Shown in pieces: positions 50,136 through 60,993 of a stretch of DNA of 64,000 bases. Position 1 is the first letter of the stretch; each line of letters begins with the position of its first letter. This DNA is from Balaenoptera acutorostrata. Lineage: Eukaryota; Chordata; Mammalia; Artiodactyla; Balaenopteridae. The notes beneath the pieces are model-generated. The model was not told the DNA's origin, did not search any database, and saw only the letters and a program-made list of their open reading frames with translations. The DNA is taken from NCBI RefSeq assembly GCF_949987535.1, contig NW_026645884.1:124001-188000 (forward strand), written 5' to 3'. The position numbers and the translations under genes were made by a program.

Positions 50136-50148
50136 CCAGGGAAGCCCA

Positions 50149-50950
50149 CTCCAGAATTCTTGTCATCAAAATGTTCCATACCGTGTCATCACAATGCTCC
50201 ATGGCCCTTGTCAGCACAATGCTCCAGAATACTTGTCATCACAATGTTCCATGACCGTGTCATCACAATGTTCCATGGCGGTGTCATCACAATGCTCCAT
50301 GGCCCTTGTCATCATAATGCTCCAGAATTCTTCTCATTACTATATTCCATGAACGTGTCATCACAATGCTCTATGGCGCTTGTCATCAGAATGCTCCAGA
50401 ATTCTTGTCATCACAATGTTCCATGACCGTGTCATCACAATGCTCCATGGCACTTGTCAGCACAGTGCTCCAGAATTTTTGTCATCACAATGTTCCATGG
50501 CCGTGTCATCACAATGCTCCATGGCCCTTGTCATCATAGTGCTCCAGAATTCTTTTCATCACAATGTTCCATGACCGTATCATCACAATGCTCCATGGCC
50601 CTTGTCAGCACAATGCTCCAGAATTCTTCTCATGACAATGTTCCATGACCGTGTCATCACAATGCTCCATCGCCTTTGTCATCAGAATGCTCCAGAATTC
50701 TTGTCATCACAATGTTCCATGACCGTGTCATCACAATGCTCCATGGCACTTGTCAGCACAGTGCTCCAGAATTCTTGTCATCACAATGTTCCATGACTGT
50801 GTCATCACAATGCTCCATGGCCCTTGTCATCACAATGCTCCAGAATTCTTGTCATCACAATGTTCCATGACCATGTCATCACAGTGGTCCATGGCCATAG
50901 TCAGCACAATGCTCCAGAATTCTTGTCATCACAATGTTCCATGACCGTGT
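50149..50950. repeat. T array 20, right part (after the second SINE)
   Basis: 802 bp, one trimer longer than 40778-41505. It includes a TTACTATATTCC variant trimer near 50,337 that copy 1 lacks and one CCATCGCC trimer near 50,669, so trimers have been shuffled since the 9.36-kb duplication. Confidence 0.86.
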
Positions 50951-52512
50951 CATCACAATGCTACATGACCCTGGTCATCACATTTCTCCATGACCTTTGT
51001 CATCACACTGCTCTATGTCGCTTTTCAACACAATTCTCAATGACCACTTTAATCACTATGCTCGCTGACCATTTTCATCATATTTCTCTAGTGTCTTTTC
51101 AATACCCCATGGCCCCTTTCTTCACAATGCTCCATGATGCCTGTCATCACAATGCTCCATGGCTTTTGTTATCACAATGCTCCAGGACCAGTTTCATCAC
51201 AATTCTCCATCCCCTTTTTCATCATTGTGCACAATGAAACCTTTCATTAAAATGCTCCATGACACTACTCATCACAATACACCATGGCCTTTATCATCAC
51301 AATGCTCCCATGCACTTTTCATCACGATGTTCCATGAACACTTTCATCATATTGCTCCATGACCATTGTCATCACAATTGTCCATACCCTTGTCAACACA
51401 ATGCTGCATAATCCCTGTCATCACAATTCTCCATGACTGCTGTCATCACAATAATCCAGGACAATTTTCATCACAGTGCTCCATGATACCTTTCATCACA
51501 ATTCCTAGATGATCAATGTCACACAATGCCCCATGACACTTGTCATCACAATTCGCTATGACCCTTGTCATCACAATACTCGATGAACCGTGTCATCACA
51601 GTGTTCCAGGATACATGTCATCACAATGATCCATGTCTACTTCCATCACAATGCTCCAATACCCCTGTCAACACAATGCTCCATGGCCCCTGTTATCATA
51701 TTGCTCCATGATCTCTTTCATCACAATGCTCCATGACCACTGTCATCACCATGCCTCATAACGACTCTCATCTCAATGCTCCATGGCCCCTTTCATCACA
51801 ATGCTCCATGAACCCTGTCATCACAATGTACCCTGCCCTTTTCATCACAAATCTCCGTGGGCCCTGTCATCACAATGCTCCATGCCCTTGTCATCAAAAT
51901 GCTCCAGAACTCTTGTCATCATAATGCTCCATGCCAATGTCATCAAAATGCCCCATGACACTTGTCATCACAATGCTCCATGGCCTTTGTCATCACAATG
52001 TTCCATGGCTACTGTCATCACAGTGCTCCATGATACCTTTCATCGCAAATCTAGATGACCACTGTCATCACAATGCCCCATGACAGATGTCATCACAATT
52101 CGCCATGGTCCTTGTCATCACAATGCTCCATGAACCGTGTCATCACAAGGTTCCAGGACACTTGTCATCACAATGATCCAAGATCACATTCATCACAGTG
52201 CTCCATGAACCCTGTCATCTCAATGCTCCATAGCCTTTGTATTCACAATGCTCCATGGCCCCTGTAATCACAGTGCTCCATGACCCTTTTCATCACAATG
52301 CTCCAAGACCGCTCTCAACACAATGCCCCATGACGCCTGACATCACAAATCTCCATAGCCTCTCTTACCAAAAAGCTCCATGATCGGTGTCAGCAGAATG
52401 TTCCATGACACTTTTCGTCACAATACTGCAAGACCACTGTCATCACAGAGTTCTCTGCCCATATCATCACAATGTTCCTTGTCACCTTTAATCACAATGC
52501 TCCATGCCCTTT
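50951..52512. repeat. D block 20 (copy of D16)
   Basis: 1,562 bp at offset 9,445, sharing all D16 diagnostics including the GTCACACAATG deletion near 51,519. A visible difference is TCATTGTGCAC near 51,223 (TCATGGTGCAC in D16). Confidence 0.88.
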
Positions 52513-52636
52513 CATCACAATGCTCCAGAAATCTTTTTCATCGCAATGTTCCTTGACTGTGTCATCACAATGCTCCATGGCCGTCATAAGCACAATGCTC
52601 CAGAATTCTTGTCACCACAATGTTCCATGACCGTGT
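52513..52636. repeat. T array 21 (five monomers)
   Basis: Copy of T16. The third monomer reads GGCCGTCATAAG near 52,579 (GGCCCTTGTCAAC in T16) and the fifth starts from CACCACAATG, so the interior was replaced in one of the two copies. Confidence 0.84.
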
Positions 52637-52955
52637 CATCACAATGCTACATGACCCTGGTCATCACAGTTCTCCATGACCTTTGTCATCACAATGCTCT
52701 GTATAGTTTTTCATGACAATTCTAAATGACCACTTTAATCACTTTGCTTGCTGACCATTTTCATCACATTTCTCTATTGTCATTACAATTCCCCATGACC
52801 CATTTCTTCACAATGCTCCATGATGCCTGTCATCACAATGCTCAATGGTTTTTGTTATCACAATGCTCCAGGACCAGTTTCATCACAATACTCCATCCCC
52901 CTTGTCATCACGGTGCACAATGAAAAGTTTCATTACAATGCTCCATGACACATGT
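52637..52955. repeat. V block 2 (reference V block)
   Basis: 319 bp. Order: GCTACATGACCCTGG, CTCTGTATAGTTTTTC, TTCTAAATGACC, CACTTTGCTTGC, CACATTTCTCTATTG, CTCAATGGTTTTTG, CTCCAGGACCAG, CACGGTGCACAATG, AAAAGTTTCATTAC. It corresponds monomer by monomer to the first ~319 bp of a D block but with many substitutions, and the rest of D is missing. Confidence 0.88.
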
Positions 52956-54608
52956 CATCACAATGCTCTAGAATTCTTGTCATCACAATGTTCCATCACC
53001 ATGTCATCACAATTCTCCATGGCCCTTGTCCTCATATTGCTCCAGAATTCTTATCATCACAATGCTCCATGACACTTCTCATCACAATGCTCCATGGCCC
53101 TTGTCATCACAATGCTCCAGAATTCTTGTCATCACAATGTTCCATGGCCGTGTCATCACAATGCTCCATGGCCCTTGTCATCACAATGCTCCAGAATTCT
53201 TCTCATCACAATGTTCCATGACAGTGTCATCACAATGCTACATGGCCATTGTCATCACAATGCTCCCGAATTCTTGTCATCACAATGTTCCATGGCCCTG
53301 TCATCACAATGCTCCATGGCCCTTGTCATCATAATGCTCCAGAATTCTTGTCATCACAATGTTCCATGACCGTATCATCACAATGCTCCATGGCCCTTGT
53401 CAGCACAATGCTCCAGAATTCTTCTCATCACAATGTTCCATGACCGTGTCATCACAATGCTCCATGGCCCTTGTCATCACAATGCTCCAGAATTCTTGTC
53501 ATCACAATGTTCCATGACAGTGTCATCACAATGCTACATGGCCATTGTCATCACAATGCTCCCGAATTCTTGTCATCACAATGTTCCATGACCGTGTCAT
53601 CAGAATGCTCCATGGCCCTTGTCAGCACAATGCTCCAGAATTCTTCTCATGACAATGTTCCATGACCGTGTCATCACAATGCTCCATGGCCCTTGTCATC
53701 GCATTGATGCAGAATTCTTGTCATCACAATGTTCCATGACCGTGTCATCACAATGCTCCATGGCCCTTGTCAACACAATGCTCCAGAATTCTTGTCATCA
53801 CAATGTTCCATGACCGTGTCATCAGAATGCTCCATGGCCCTTGTCAGCACAATGCTCCAGAATTCTTCTCATGACAATGTTCCATGACCGTGTCATCACA
53901 ATGCTCCATGGCCCTTGTCATCGCATTGATGCAGAATTCTTGTCATCACAATGTTCCATGACCGTGTCATCACAATGCTCCATGACCCTTGTCATCACAA
54001 TGCGCCAGAATTCTTGTCATCACAATGTTCCATGACCATGTCATCACAATGCTCCATGGCTCTGGTCATGACAATGCTCCAGAATTCTTCTCATCAAAAT
54101 GTTCCATGACCGTGTCATCACAATGCTCCATGGCCCTTGTCATCATAATGCTCCAGAATTCTTGTCATCACAATGTTCCATGACCGTATCATCACAATGC
54201 TCCATGGCCCTTGTCATCACAATGCTCCAGAATTCTTCTCATCACAATGTTCCATGACAGTGTCATCACAATGCTACATGGCCATTGTCATCACAATGCT
54301 CCCGAATTCTTGTCATCACAATGTTCCATGGCCCTGTCATCACAATGCTCCATGGCCCTTGTCATCATAATGCTCCAGAATTCATGTCATCACAATGTTC
54401 GATGACCGTATCATCACAATGCTCCATGGCCCTTGTCAGCACAATGCTCCAGAATTCTTCTCATCACAATGTTCCATGACCGTGTCATCACAATGCTCCA
54501 TGGCCCTTGTCATCACAATGCTCCAGAATTCTTGTCATCACAATGTTCCATGACCGTCTCATCACAATGCTCCATAATTCTTGTCATCACAATGTTCCAT
54601 GACCGTGT
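52956..54608. repeat. T array 22
   Basis: 1,653 bp, about 22 trimers. A distinctive pair, GACAGTGTC with GCTACATGGCCATTG followed by CTCCCGAATTC, occurs near 53,221, 53,516 and 54,257. CATCGCATTGATGCAG occurs near 53,698 and 53,920, separated by 222 bp (three trimers), marking a local three-trimer duplication. Confidence 0.86.
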
Positions 54609-54927
54609 CATCAAAATGCTACATGACCCTAGTCATCACAGTTCTCCATGACCTTTGTCATCACAAAGCTCTATATAGTTTTTCATGACTATTCTAAATG
54701 ACCACTTTAATCACTTTGCTTGCTGACCATTTTCATCACATTTCTCTATTGTCATTACAATTCCCCATGCTCCCTTTCTTCACAATGCTCCATGATGACT
54801 GTCATCACAATGCTCAATGGTTTTTGTTATCACAATGCTCCAGGACCATTTTCATCACAATACTCCATCCCCCTTGTCATCACGGTTCACAATGAAACCT
54901 CTCATTACAATGCGCCATGGCCCTTGT
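54609..54927. repeat. V block 3
   Basis: 319 bp. Private features: CAAAGCTCTATATAG near 54,664, CCATGCTCCCTTTC near 54,766, CTCCAGGACCATTTTC near 54,839 and CACGGTTCACAATG near 54,881. It ends CCTCTCATTACAATGCGCC. Confidence 0.86.
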
Positions 54928-55174
54928 TATCACAATGCTCCAGAATTCTTGTCATCACCATGTTCCATGACCATGTCATCACAATTCTCCATGGCCCTTG
55001 TCATCACAATGCTCCATGACACTCGTCATCACAATGCTCCATGTCCTTTGTCATCACAATGCTCCAGATTTCTTGTCATCACAATGTTCCATGACCGTGT
55101 CATCACAATGCTCCATGGCCCTTGTCAACACAATGCTCCAGAATTCTTGTCATCACAATGTTCCATGACCGTGT
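54928..55174. repeat. T array 23
   Basis: 247 bp, about ten monomers, containing CATCACCATGTTCC, GACACTCGTC, CCATGTCCTTTG and CTCCAGATTTC. It resembles the V1-flanking array at 43.5 kb. Confidence 0.85.
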
Positions 55175-55493
55175 CATCACAATGCTACATGACACTGGTC
55201 ATCACAGTTCTCCATGACCTTTGTCATCACAATGCTCTGTATAGTTTTTCATGACAATTCTAAATGACCACTTTAATCACTTTGCTTGCTGACCATTTTC
55301 ATCACATTTCTCTATTGTCATTACAATTCCCCATGACCCATTTCTTCACAATGCTCCATGATGCCTGTCATCACAATGCTCAATGGTTTTTGTTATCACA
55401 ATGCTCCAGGACCAGTTTCATCACAATACTCCATCCCCCTTGTCATCACGGTGCACAATGAAAAGTTTCATTACAATGCTCCATGACACATGT
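55175..55493. repeat. V block 4
   Basis: 319 bp, closest to V2: same CTGTATAG, CATTTCTTCAC and AAAAGTTTC forms. It reads GACACTGGTCATC near 55,190 where V2 has GACCCTGGTCATC. Confidence 0.87.
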
Positions 55494-55962
55494 CATCACA
55501 ATGCTCTAGAATTCTTGTCATCACAATGTTCCATCACCATGTCATCACAATTCTCCATGGCCCTTGTCATCATATTGCTCCAGAATTCTTATCATCACAA
55601 TGCTCCCTGACACTCGTCATCACAATGCTCCATGGCCTTTGTCATCACAATGCTCCAGAATTCTTGTCATCACAATGTTCCATGACCGTGTCATCACAAT
55701 GCTCCATTGCCCTTGTCATCACAATGCTCCAGAATTCTTGTCATCACAATGTTCGATGACCATGTCATCACAATGCTCCATGGCCCTTGTCATCACAATG
55801 CTCCAGAATTCTTATCATCACATTGTTCCATGAGCGTGTCATCACAATGCTCCCTGGCCCTTGTCATCACAATGCTCCAGAATTCTTGTCATCACAATGT
55901 TCAATGATTGTGTCATCACAATGCTCCATAATTCTTGTCATCACAATGTTCCATGACCGTGT
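55494..55962. repeat. T array 24
   Basis: 469 bp. Variants: CTCCCTGACACTCG near 55,602, GTTCGATGACC near 55,750, GAGCGTGTC near 55,832, CTCCCTGGCCC near 55,850 and GTTCAATGATTG near 55,900. Confidence 0.85.
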
Positions 55963-56281
55963 CATCACAATGCTACATGACCCTGGTCATCACATTTCTC
56001 CATGACCTTTGCCATCAAAATGCTCTATATAGTTTTTCATGACAATTCTAAATGACCACTTTAATCACTTTGCTTGCTGACCATTTTCATCACATTTCTC
56101 TATTTTCATTACAATTCCCCATGACCCCATTCTTCACAATGCTCCATGATGCCTGTCATCACAATGCTCAATGGCTTGTGTTATCACAATGCTCCAGGAC
56201 CAGTTTCATCACAATACTCCATCCCCCTTGTCATCACGGTGCACAATGAAACCTCTCATTACAATGCTCCGTGACACTTGT
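55963..56281. repeat. V block 5
   Basis: 319 bp with CTATATAG, CTATTTTCATTAC near 56,100, CTTGTGTTATC near 56,173 and the CCTCTCATTAC ending. Confidence 0.87.
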
Positions 56282-56724
56282 CATCACAATGCTCCATGGC
56301 CCTTTTCATCACAATGCTCCAGAATTCTTGTCGTCACCATGTTCCATGACCATGTCATCACAATGCTCCATGGCCCTTTTCATCACAATGCTCCAGATTG
56401 CTTGTCATCACAAAGTTTCATGACCGTGTCATCACAATGCACCATGGCCCTTGTCATCACAATGCTCCACAATTCTTGTCATCACAATGTTCCATGACCG
56501 TGTCATCACAATGCTCCATGGCCCTTGTCATCACAATGCTCCAGAATTCTTGTCATCAAAATGTTCCATGACCGTGTCATCACAATGCTCCATTATTCTT
56601 CTCATCACAATGTTCCATGACCGTGTCATCACAATGCTCCATAATTCTTGTCATCACAATGTTCCATGACCGTGTCACCACAATGCTCCACAATTCTTGT
56701 CATCACAATGTTCCATGACCGTGT
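56282..56724. repeat. T array 25, ending in 49-bp dimers
   Basis: 443 bp. It contains CTCCAGATTGCTTGTC and CACAAAGTTTC near 56,395. The last 147 bp (56578-56724) are three 49-bp dimers (a CCATTATTC, CCATAATTC or CCACAATTC form of B, plus C), without the A monomer. Confidence 0.86.
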
Positions 56725-57043
56725 CATCACAATGCTACATGACACTGGTCATCACAGTTCTCCATGACCTTTGCCATCACAATGCTCTATATAGTTTTTC
56801 ATGACAATTCTAAATGACCACTTTAATCACTTTGCTTGCTGACCATTTTCATCACATTTCTCTATTGTCATTACAATTCCCCATGACCCCTTTCTTCACA
56901 ATGCTCCATGATGCCTGTCATCAAAATGCTCAATGGCTTTTGTGATCACAATGCTCCAGGACCAGTTTCATCACAATACTCCATCCCGCTTGTCATCACG
57001 GTGCACAATGAAACCTCTCATTACAATGCTCCATGACACTTGT
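56725..57043. repeat. V block 6
   Basis: 319 bp with CTATATAG, GCCATCACAATG near 56,772, CTTTTGTGATC near 56,936 and CCATCCCGCTTG near 56,981. It ends in the CCTCTCATTAC form. Confidence 0.87.
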
Positions 57044-57535
57044 CATCACAATGCTCCATGGCCCTTGTCATCACTATGCTCCAGAATTCTTGTCATCACC
57101 ATGTTCCATGACCATGTCATCACAATTCTCCATGGCCCTTTTCATCACAATGCTCCAGATTGCTTGTCATCACAAAGTTCCATGACCGTGTCATCACAAT
57201 GCACCATGGCCCTTGTCATCACAATTCTCCAGAATTCTTGTCATCACAATGTTCCATGACCGTGTCATCACAATGCTCCATAATTCTTGTCATCACAATG
57301 TTCCATGACCGTGTCATCACAATGCTCCATAATTCTTGTCATCACAATGTTCCATGACCGTGTCATCACAATGCTCCATAATTCTTGTCATCACAATGTT
57401 CCATGACCATGTCATCACAATGCTCCATGGCCCTTGTCATCACAATGCTCCAGAATTCTTGTCATCACAATGTTCCATGACCGTGTCATCACAATGCTCC
57501 ATAATTCTTGTCATCACAATGTTCCATGACCGTGT
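57044..57535. repeat. T array 26 with 49-bp dimers
   Basis: 492 bp. It holds three consecutive 49-bp dimers at 57266-57412 (147 bp in total) and another CCATAATTC monomer just before V7. It starts like T25 (CTCCAGATTGCTTG near 57,154). Confidence 0.86.
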
Positions 57536-57853
57536 CATCACAATGCTACATGACCCTGGTCGTCACAGTTCTGCATGACCTTTGTCACCACAATGCTCTA
57601 TATAGTTTTTCATGACAATTCTAAATGACCACTTTAATCACTTTGCTTGCTGACCATTTTCATTACATTTCTCTATTGTCATTACAATTTCCCATGACCC
57701 CTTCTTCACAATGCTCCATGATTCCTGTCATCACAATGCTCAATGGCTTTTGTTATCACAATGCTCCAGGACCAGTTTCATCACAATACTCCATCCCCCT
57801 TGTCATCACGGTGCACAAAGAAAAGTTTCATTACAATGCTCCATGACACATAT
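57536..57853. repeat. V block 7
   Basis: 318 bp, one base shorter than the others owing to CCCCTTCTTCAC near 57,698. Private features: GGTCGTCACAG near 57,558, CATTACATTTC near 57,661 and GCACAAAGAAAAG near 57,812. Confidence 0.87.
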
Positions 57854-59381
57854 CACCACAATGCTCCAGAATTCTTGTCATCACAATATTCCATGACCAT
57901 GTCATCACAATTCTCCATGGCCCTTGTCATCACAATGCTCCAGAATTCTTGTCATCACAATGTTCCATGACCGTGTCATCACAATGCTCCATGGCCCTTG
58001 TCATCACAATGCTCCAGAATTCTTGTCATCACAATGTTCCATGACCGTGTCATCACAATGCTCCATGGCCCTTGTCATCACAATGCTTCAGAATACTTGT
58101 CATTACAATGTTCCATGACCGTGTCATCACAATGCTCCATGGCCCTTATCATCACAATGCTCCAGAATTCTTGTCATCACAATGTTTGATGACCATGTCA
58201 TCACAATGCTCCATGGCCCTTGTCATCACAATGCTCCAGAATTCTTGTCATCACATTGTTCCATGACCGTGTCATCACAATGCTCTATGGCCCTTGTCAT
58301 CACAATGATCCAGAATTCTTGTCATCACAATGTTCCATGACCGTGTCATCACAATGCTCCAGAATATTTGTCATCACAATATTCCATGACCGTGTCATCA
58401 CAATGCTCCAGAATTCTTGTCATTACAATGCTCCAGAATTTTTGTCATCACAATGTTCCATGACCGTGTCATCACAATGCTCCATGGCCCTGGTCATCAC
58501 AATGCTCCAGATTGCTTGTCATCACAAAGTTCCATGACCGTGTCATCACAATGCACCATGGCCCTTGTCATCACAATGCTCCAGAATTCTTGTCATCACA
58601 ATGTTCCATGACCGTGTCATCACAATGCTCCATGGCCCTTGTCATCACAAGGCTCCAGAATTCTTGTCAACACAATGTTCCATACCGTGTCATCACAATG
58701 CTCCATGGCCATTGTCATCACAATGCTCCAGAATTCTTGTCATCACAATGTTCCAGGGCCGTGTCATCACAATGCTCCATAGCCCTTGTCATCACAAGGC
58801 TCCAGAATTCTTGTCATCACAATGTTCCATGACCGTGTCATCACAATGCTCCATGGCCCTTGTCATGACAATGCTCCAGAATTCTTCTCATCACAATGTT
58901 CCATGACCGTGTCAACAAAATGCTCCATGGCCACTGTCATCACAATGCTCCAGAATTCTTGTCATCACAATGTTCCATGACCGTGTCATCACAATGCTCC
59001 ATCGCCTTTGTCATCAGAATGCTCCAAAATTCTTGTCATCACAATGTTCCATGACCGTGTCCTCACAATGCTCCATGGCCCTTGTCAGCACAATGCTCCA
59101 GAATTCTTGTCATCACAATGTTCCATGACCTTGTCATCACAGTGCTCCATGGCCCTTGTCATAACAATGCTCTAGAATTCTTCTCATCACAATGTTCCAT
59201 GACGATGTCATCACAATGCTCCATGGCCATTGTCATTACATTGCTCCTGAAATCTTGTCATCACAATGTTCCATGGCCCTGTCATCACAATGCTCCATGG
59301 CCCTTGTCATCATAATGCTCCAGAATTCTTGTCATCACAATGTTCCATGACCGTGTCATCACAATGCTCCATGGCCCTTGT
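57854..59381. repeat. T array 27
   Basis: 1,528 bp, about 20 trimers. The left part is V-type array with local variants (GTTTGATGACC near 58,185; B-C dimers near 58,330-58,450). The right part from about 58,640 matches T1, beginning with one 147-bp double-trimer at 58668-58814, so the V domain and the D domain were joined inside this array. Confidence 0.86.
58668..58814. repeat. 147-bp double-trimer, single unit
   Basis: One unit of the 23+25+25+24+25+25 layout, starting CAACACAATGTTCC. Other sites have two units. Confidence 0.84.
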
Positions 59382-59625
59382 CAGCACAATGTTCCATGAC
59401 ATTTTTGTCACAGTACTCCACGACCACTGTCATCACAGAGTTTTCTGCCCATATCATCACAATGTTCCTTGTCACCTTTAATCACAATGCTCCATGCCCT
59501 TTCATCACAATGCTCCAGAAATCTTGTCATCGCAATGTTCCATGACCGTGTCATCACAATGGTCCATGTCCCTTGTCAGCACAATGCTCGAGAATTCCTG
59601 TCATCACAATGTTCCATGACCGTGT
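59382..59625. repeat. E segment (type a) plus 123-bp spacer
   Basis: E part 59382-59502 with GAGTTTTCTGCCC; spacer to 59625 with CCATGTCCCTTG near 59,564 (CCATGGCCCTTG elsewhere). Confidence 0.85.
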
Positions 59626-60993
59626 CATCACAATGCTCCATGGCTTTTGTTATCACAATGCTCCAGGACCAGTTTCATCACAATTCTCCATCCCCTTTGT
59701 CATCAAGGTGCACAATGAAACCTTTCATTAAAATGCTCCATGACACTAGTCATCACAATACTCCATGGCCTTTATTGTCACAATGCTCCCATGCACTTTT
59801 CATCACGATGTTCCATGAATACTTTCATCACATTGCTCCATGACCATTGTCATCACAATAGTCCATACCCTTGTCAACACAATGCTGCATAATCCCTGTC
59901 ATCACAATTCTCCATGACTGCTGTCATCACAGTAATCCAGGACAATTTTCATCACAGTGCTCCATGATACATTTCATCACAATTCCTAGATGATCAATGT
60001 CATCACAATGCCCCATGACACTTGTCATCACAATTCGCTATGACCCTTGTCATCACAATACTCGATGAACCGTGTCATCACAGTGTTCCAGGACACATGT
60101 CATCACAATGATCCATGTCTACTTCCATCACAATGCTCCAATACCCTTGTCATCACAATGCTCCATGGCCCCTGTTATCATATTGCTCCATGATCTCTTT
60201 CATCACAATGCTCCATGACCACTGTCATCACCATGCCTCATAACGGCTCTCATCTCAATGCTCCATGGCCCCTTTCTTCACAATGCTCCATGAACCCTGT
60301 CATCACAATGTACCCTGCCCTTTTCATCACAAAGCTCCGTGGGCCCTGTCATCACAATGCTCCATGCCCTTGTCATCAAAATGCTCCAGAACTCTTGTCA
60401 TCATAATGCTCCATGCCAATGTCATCAAAATGCCCCATGACCGTGTCATCACAATGCTCCATGGCCTTTGTCATCACAATGTTCCATGGCCCCTGTCATC
60501 ACAGTGCTCCATGATACCTTTCATCGCAAATCTAGATGACCACTGTCATCACAATGCCCCATGACAGATGTCATCACAATTCGCCATGGTCCTTGTCATC
60601 ACAATGCTCCATGAACCGTGTCATCACAAGGTTCCAGGACACTTGTCATCACAATGATCCAAGATCACATTCATCACAGTGCTCCATGAACCCTGTCATC
60701 TCAATGCTCCATAGCCTTTGTATTCACCATGCTCCATGGCCCCTGTAATCACAGTGCTCCATGACCCTTTTCATCACAATGCTCCAAGACCGCTCTCAAC
60801 ACAATGCCCCATGACGCCTGACATCACAAATCTCCATAGCCTCTCTTACCAAAAAGCTCCATGATCGCTGTCAGCAGAATGTTCCATGACACTTTTCGTC
60901 ACAATACTGCATGACCACTGTCATCACAGAGTTCTCTGCCCATATCATCACAATGTTCCTTGTCACCTTTAATCACAATGCTCCATGCCCTTT
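59626..60993. repeat. D block 21 (head missing, beta tail, T-type patch)
   Basis: 1,368 bp, D6/D10 lineage. At about 60,431-60,446 it reads CCCCATGACCGTGTC where every other full D reads CCCCATGACACTTGTC. This is a C-monomer half inside a D block and shifts the offset to D10 from 33,714 to 33,713. Confidence 0.88.

Larger units (their letters stand above)
49821..50148 (-). mobile_element. CHR-like SINE, copy 2 (duplicated with the 9.36-kb segment)
   Basis: Same site, same orientation and same 13-bp flanking repeats (49810-49822 and 50149-50161) as copy 1, so it is a duplicate and not a second insertion. It differs by 22 rather than 11 T in the tail and by three transitions in about 305 bp: CCACTCTTC versus CCACTTTTC, ATCGCAGCC versus ATCGCGGCC, and ACCCGTG versus ACCCATG. 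Two of the three are at CpG sites. Confidence 0.9.
34467..53080. repeat. Tandem duplication of about 9.4 kb carrying the SINE
   Basis: The unit from about 34.47 to 43.8 kb (D13-T13-D14-T14-D15-SINE-D16-V1) recurs from about 43.83 to 53.0 kb (D17-D18-D19-SINE-D20-V2). The offset is 9,360 bp from D13 to the SINE, 9,371 after the SINE poly-T (11 more T), 9,445 from about 41.4 kb (one extra 74-bp trimer) and 9,570 after V1 (V1 lacks 125 bp, five monomers). Point differences are sparse throughout. Confidence 0.9.

Noticed and set aside
40461..50148. Two independent SINE insertions into the same site
   Set aside because: Same 13-bp flanks, same orientation and 9 kb of matching surroundings on both sides show one insertion followed by duplication.
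54664..57612. TATA-like CTATATAG in V blocks 3, 5, 6 and 7
   Set aside because: A point variant of the D landmark CTATGTCGC (V2 and V4 read CTGTATAG). No initiator, downstream gene or other promoter signal.
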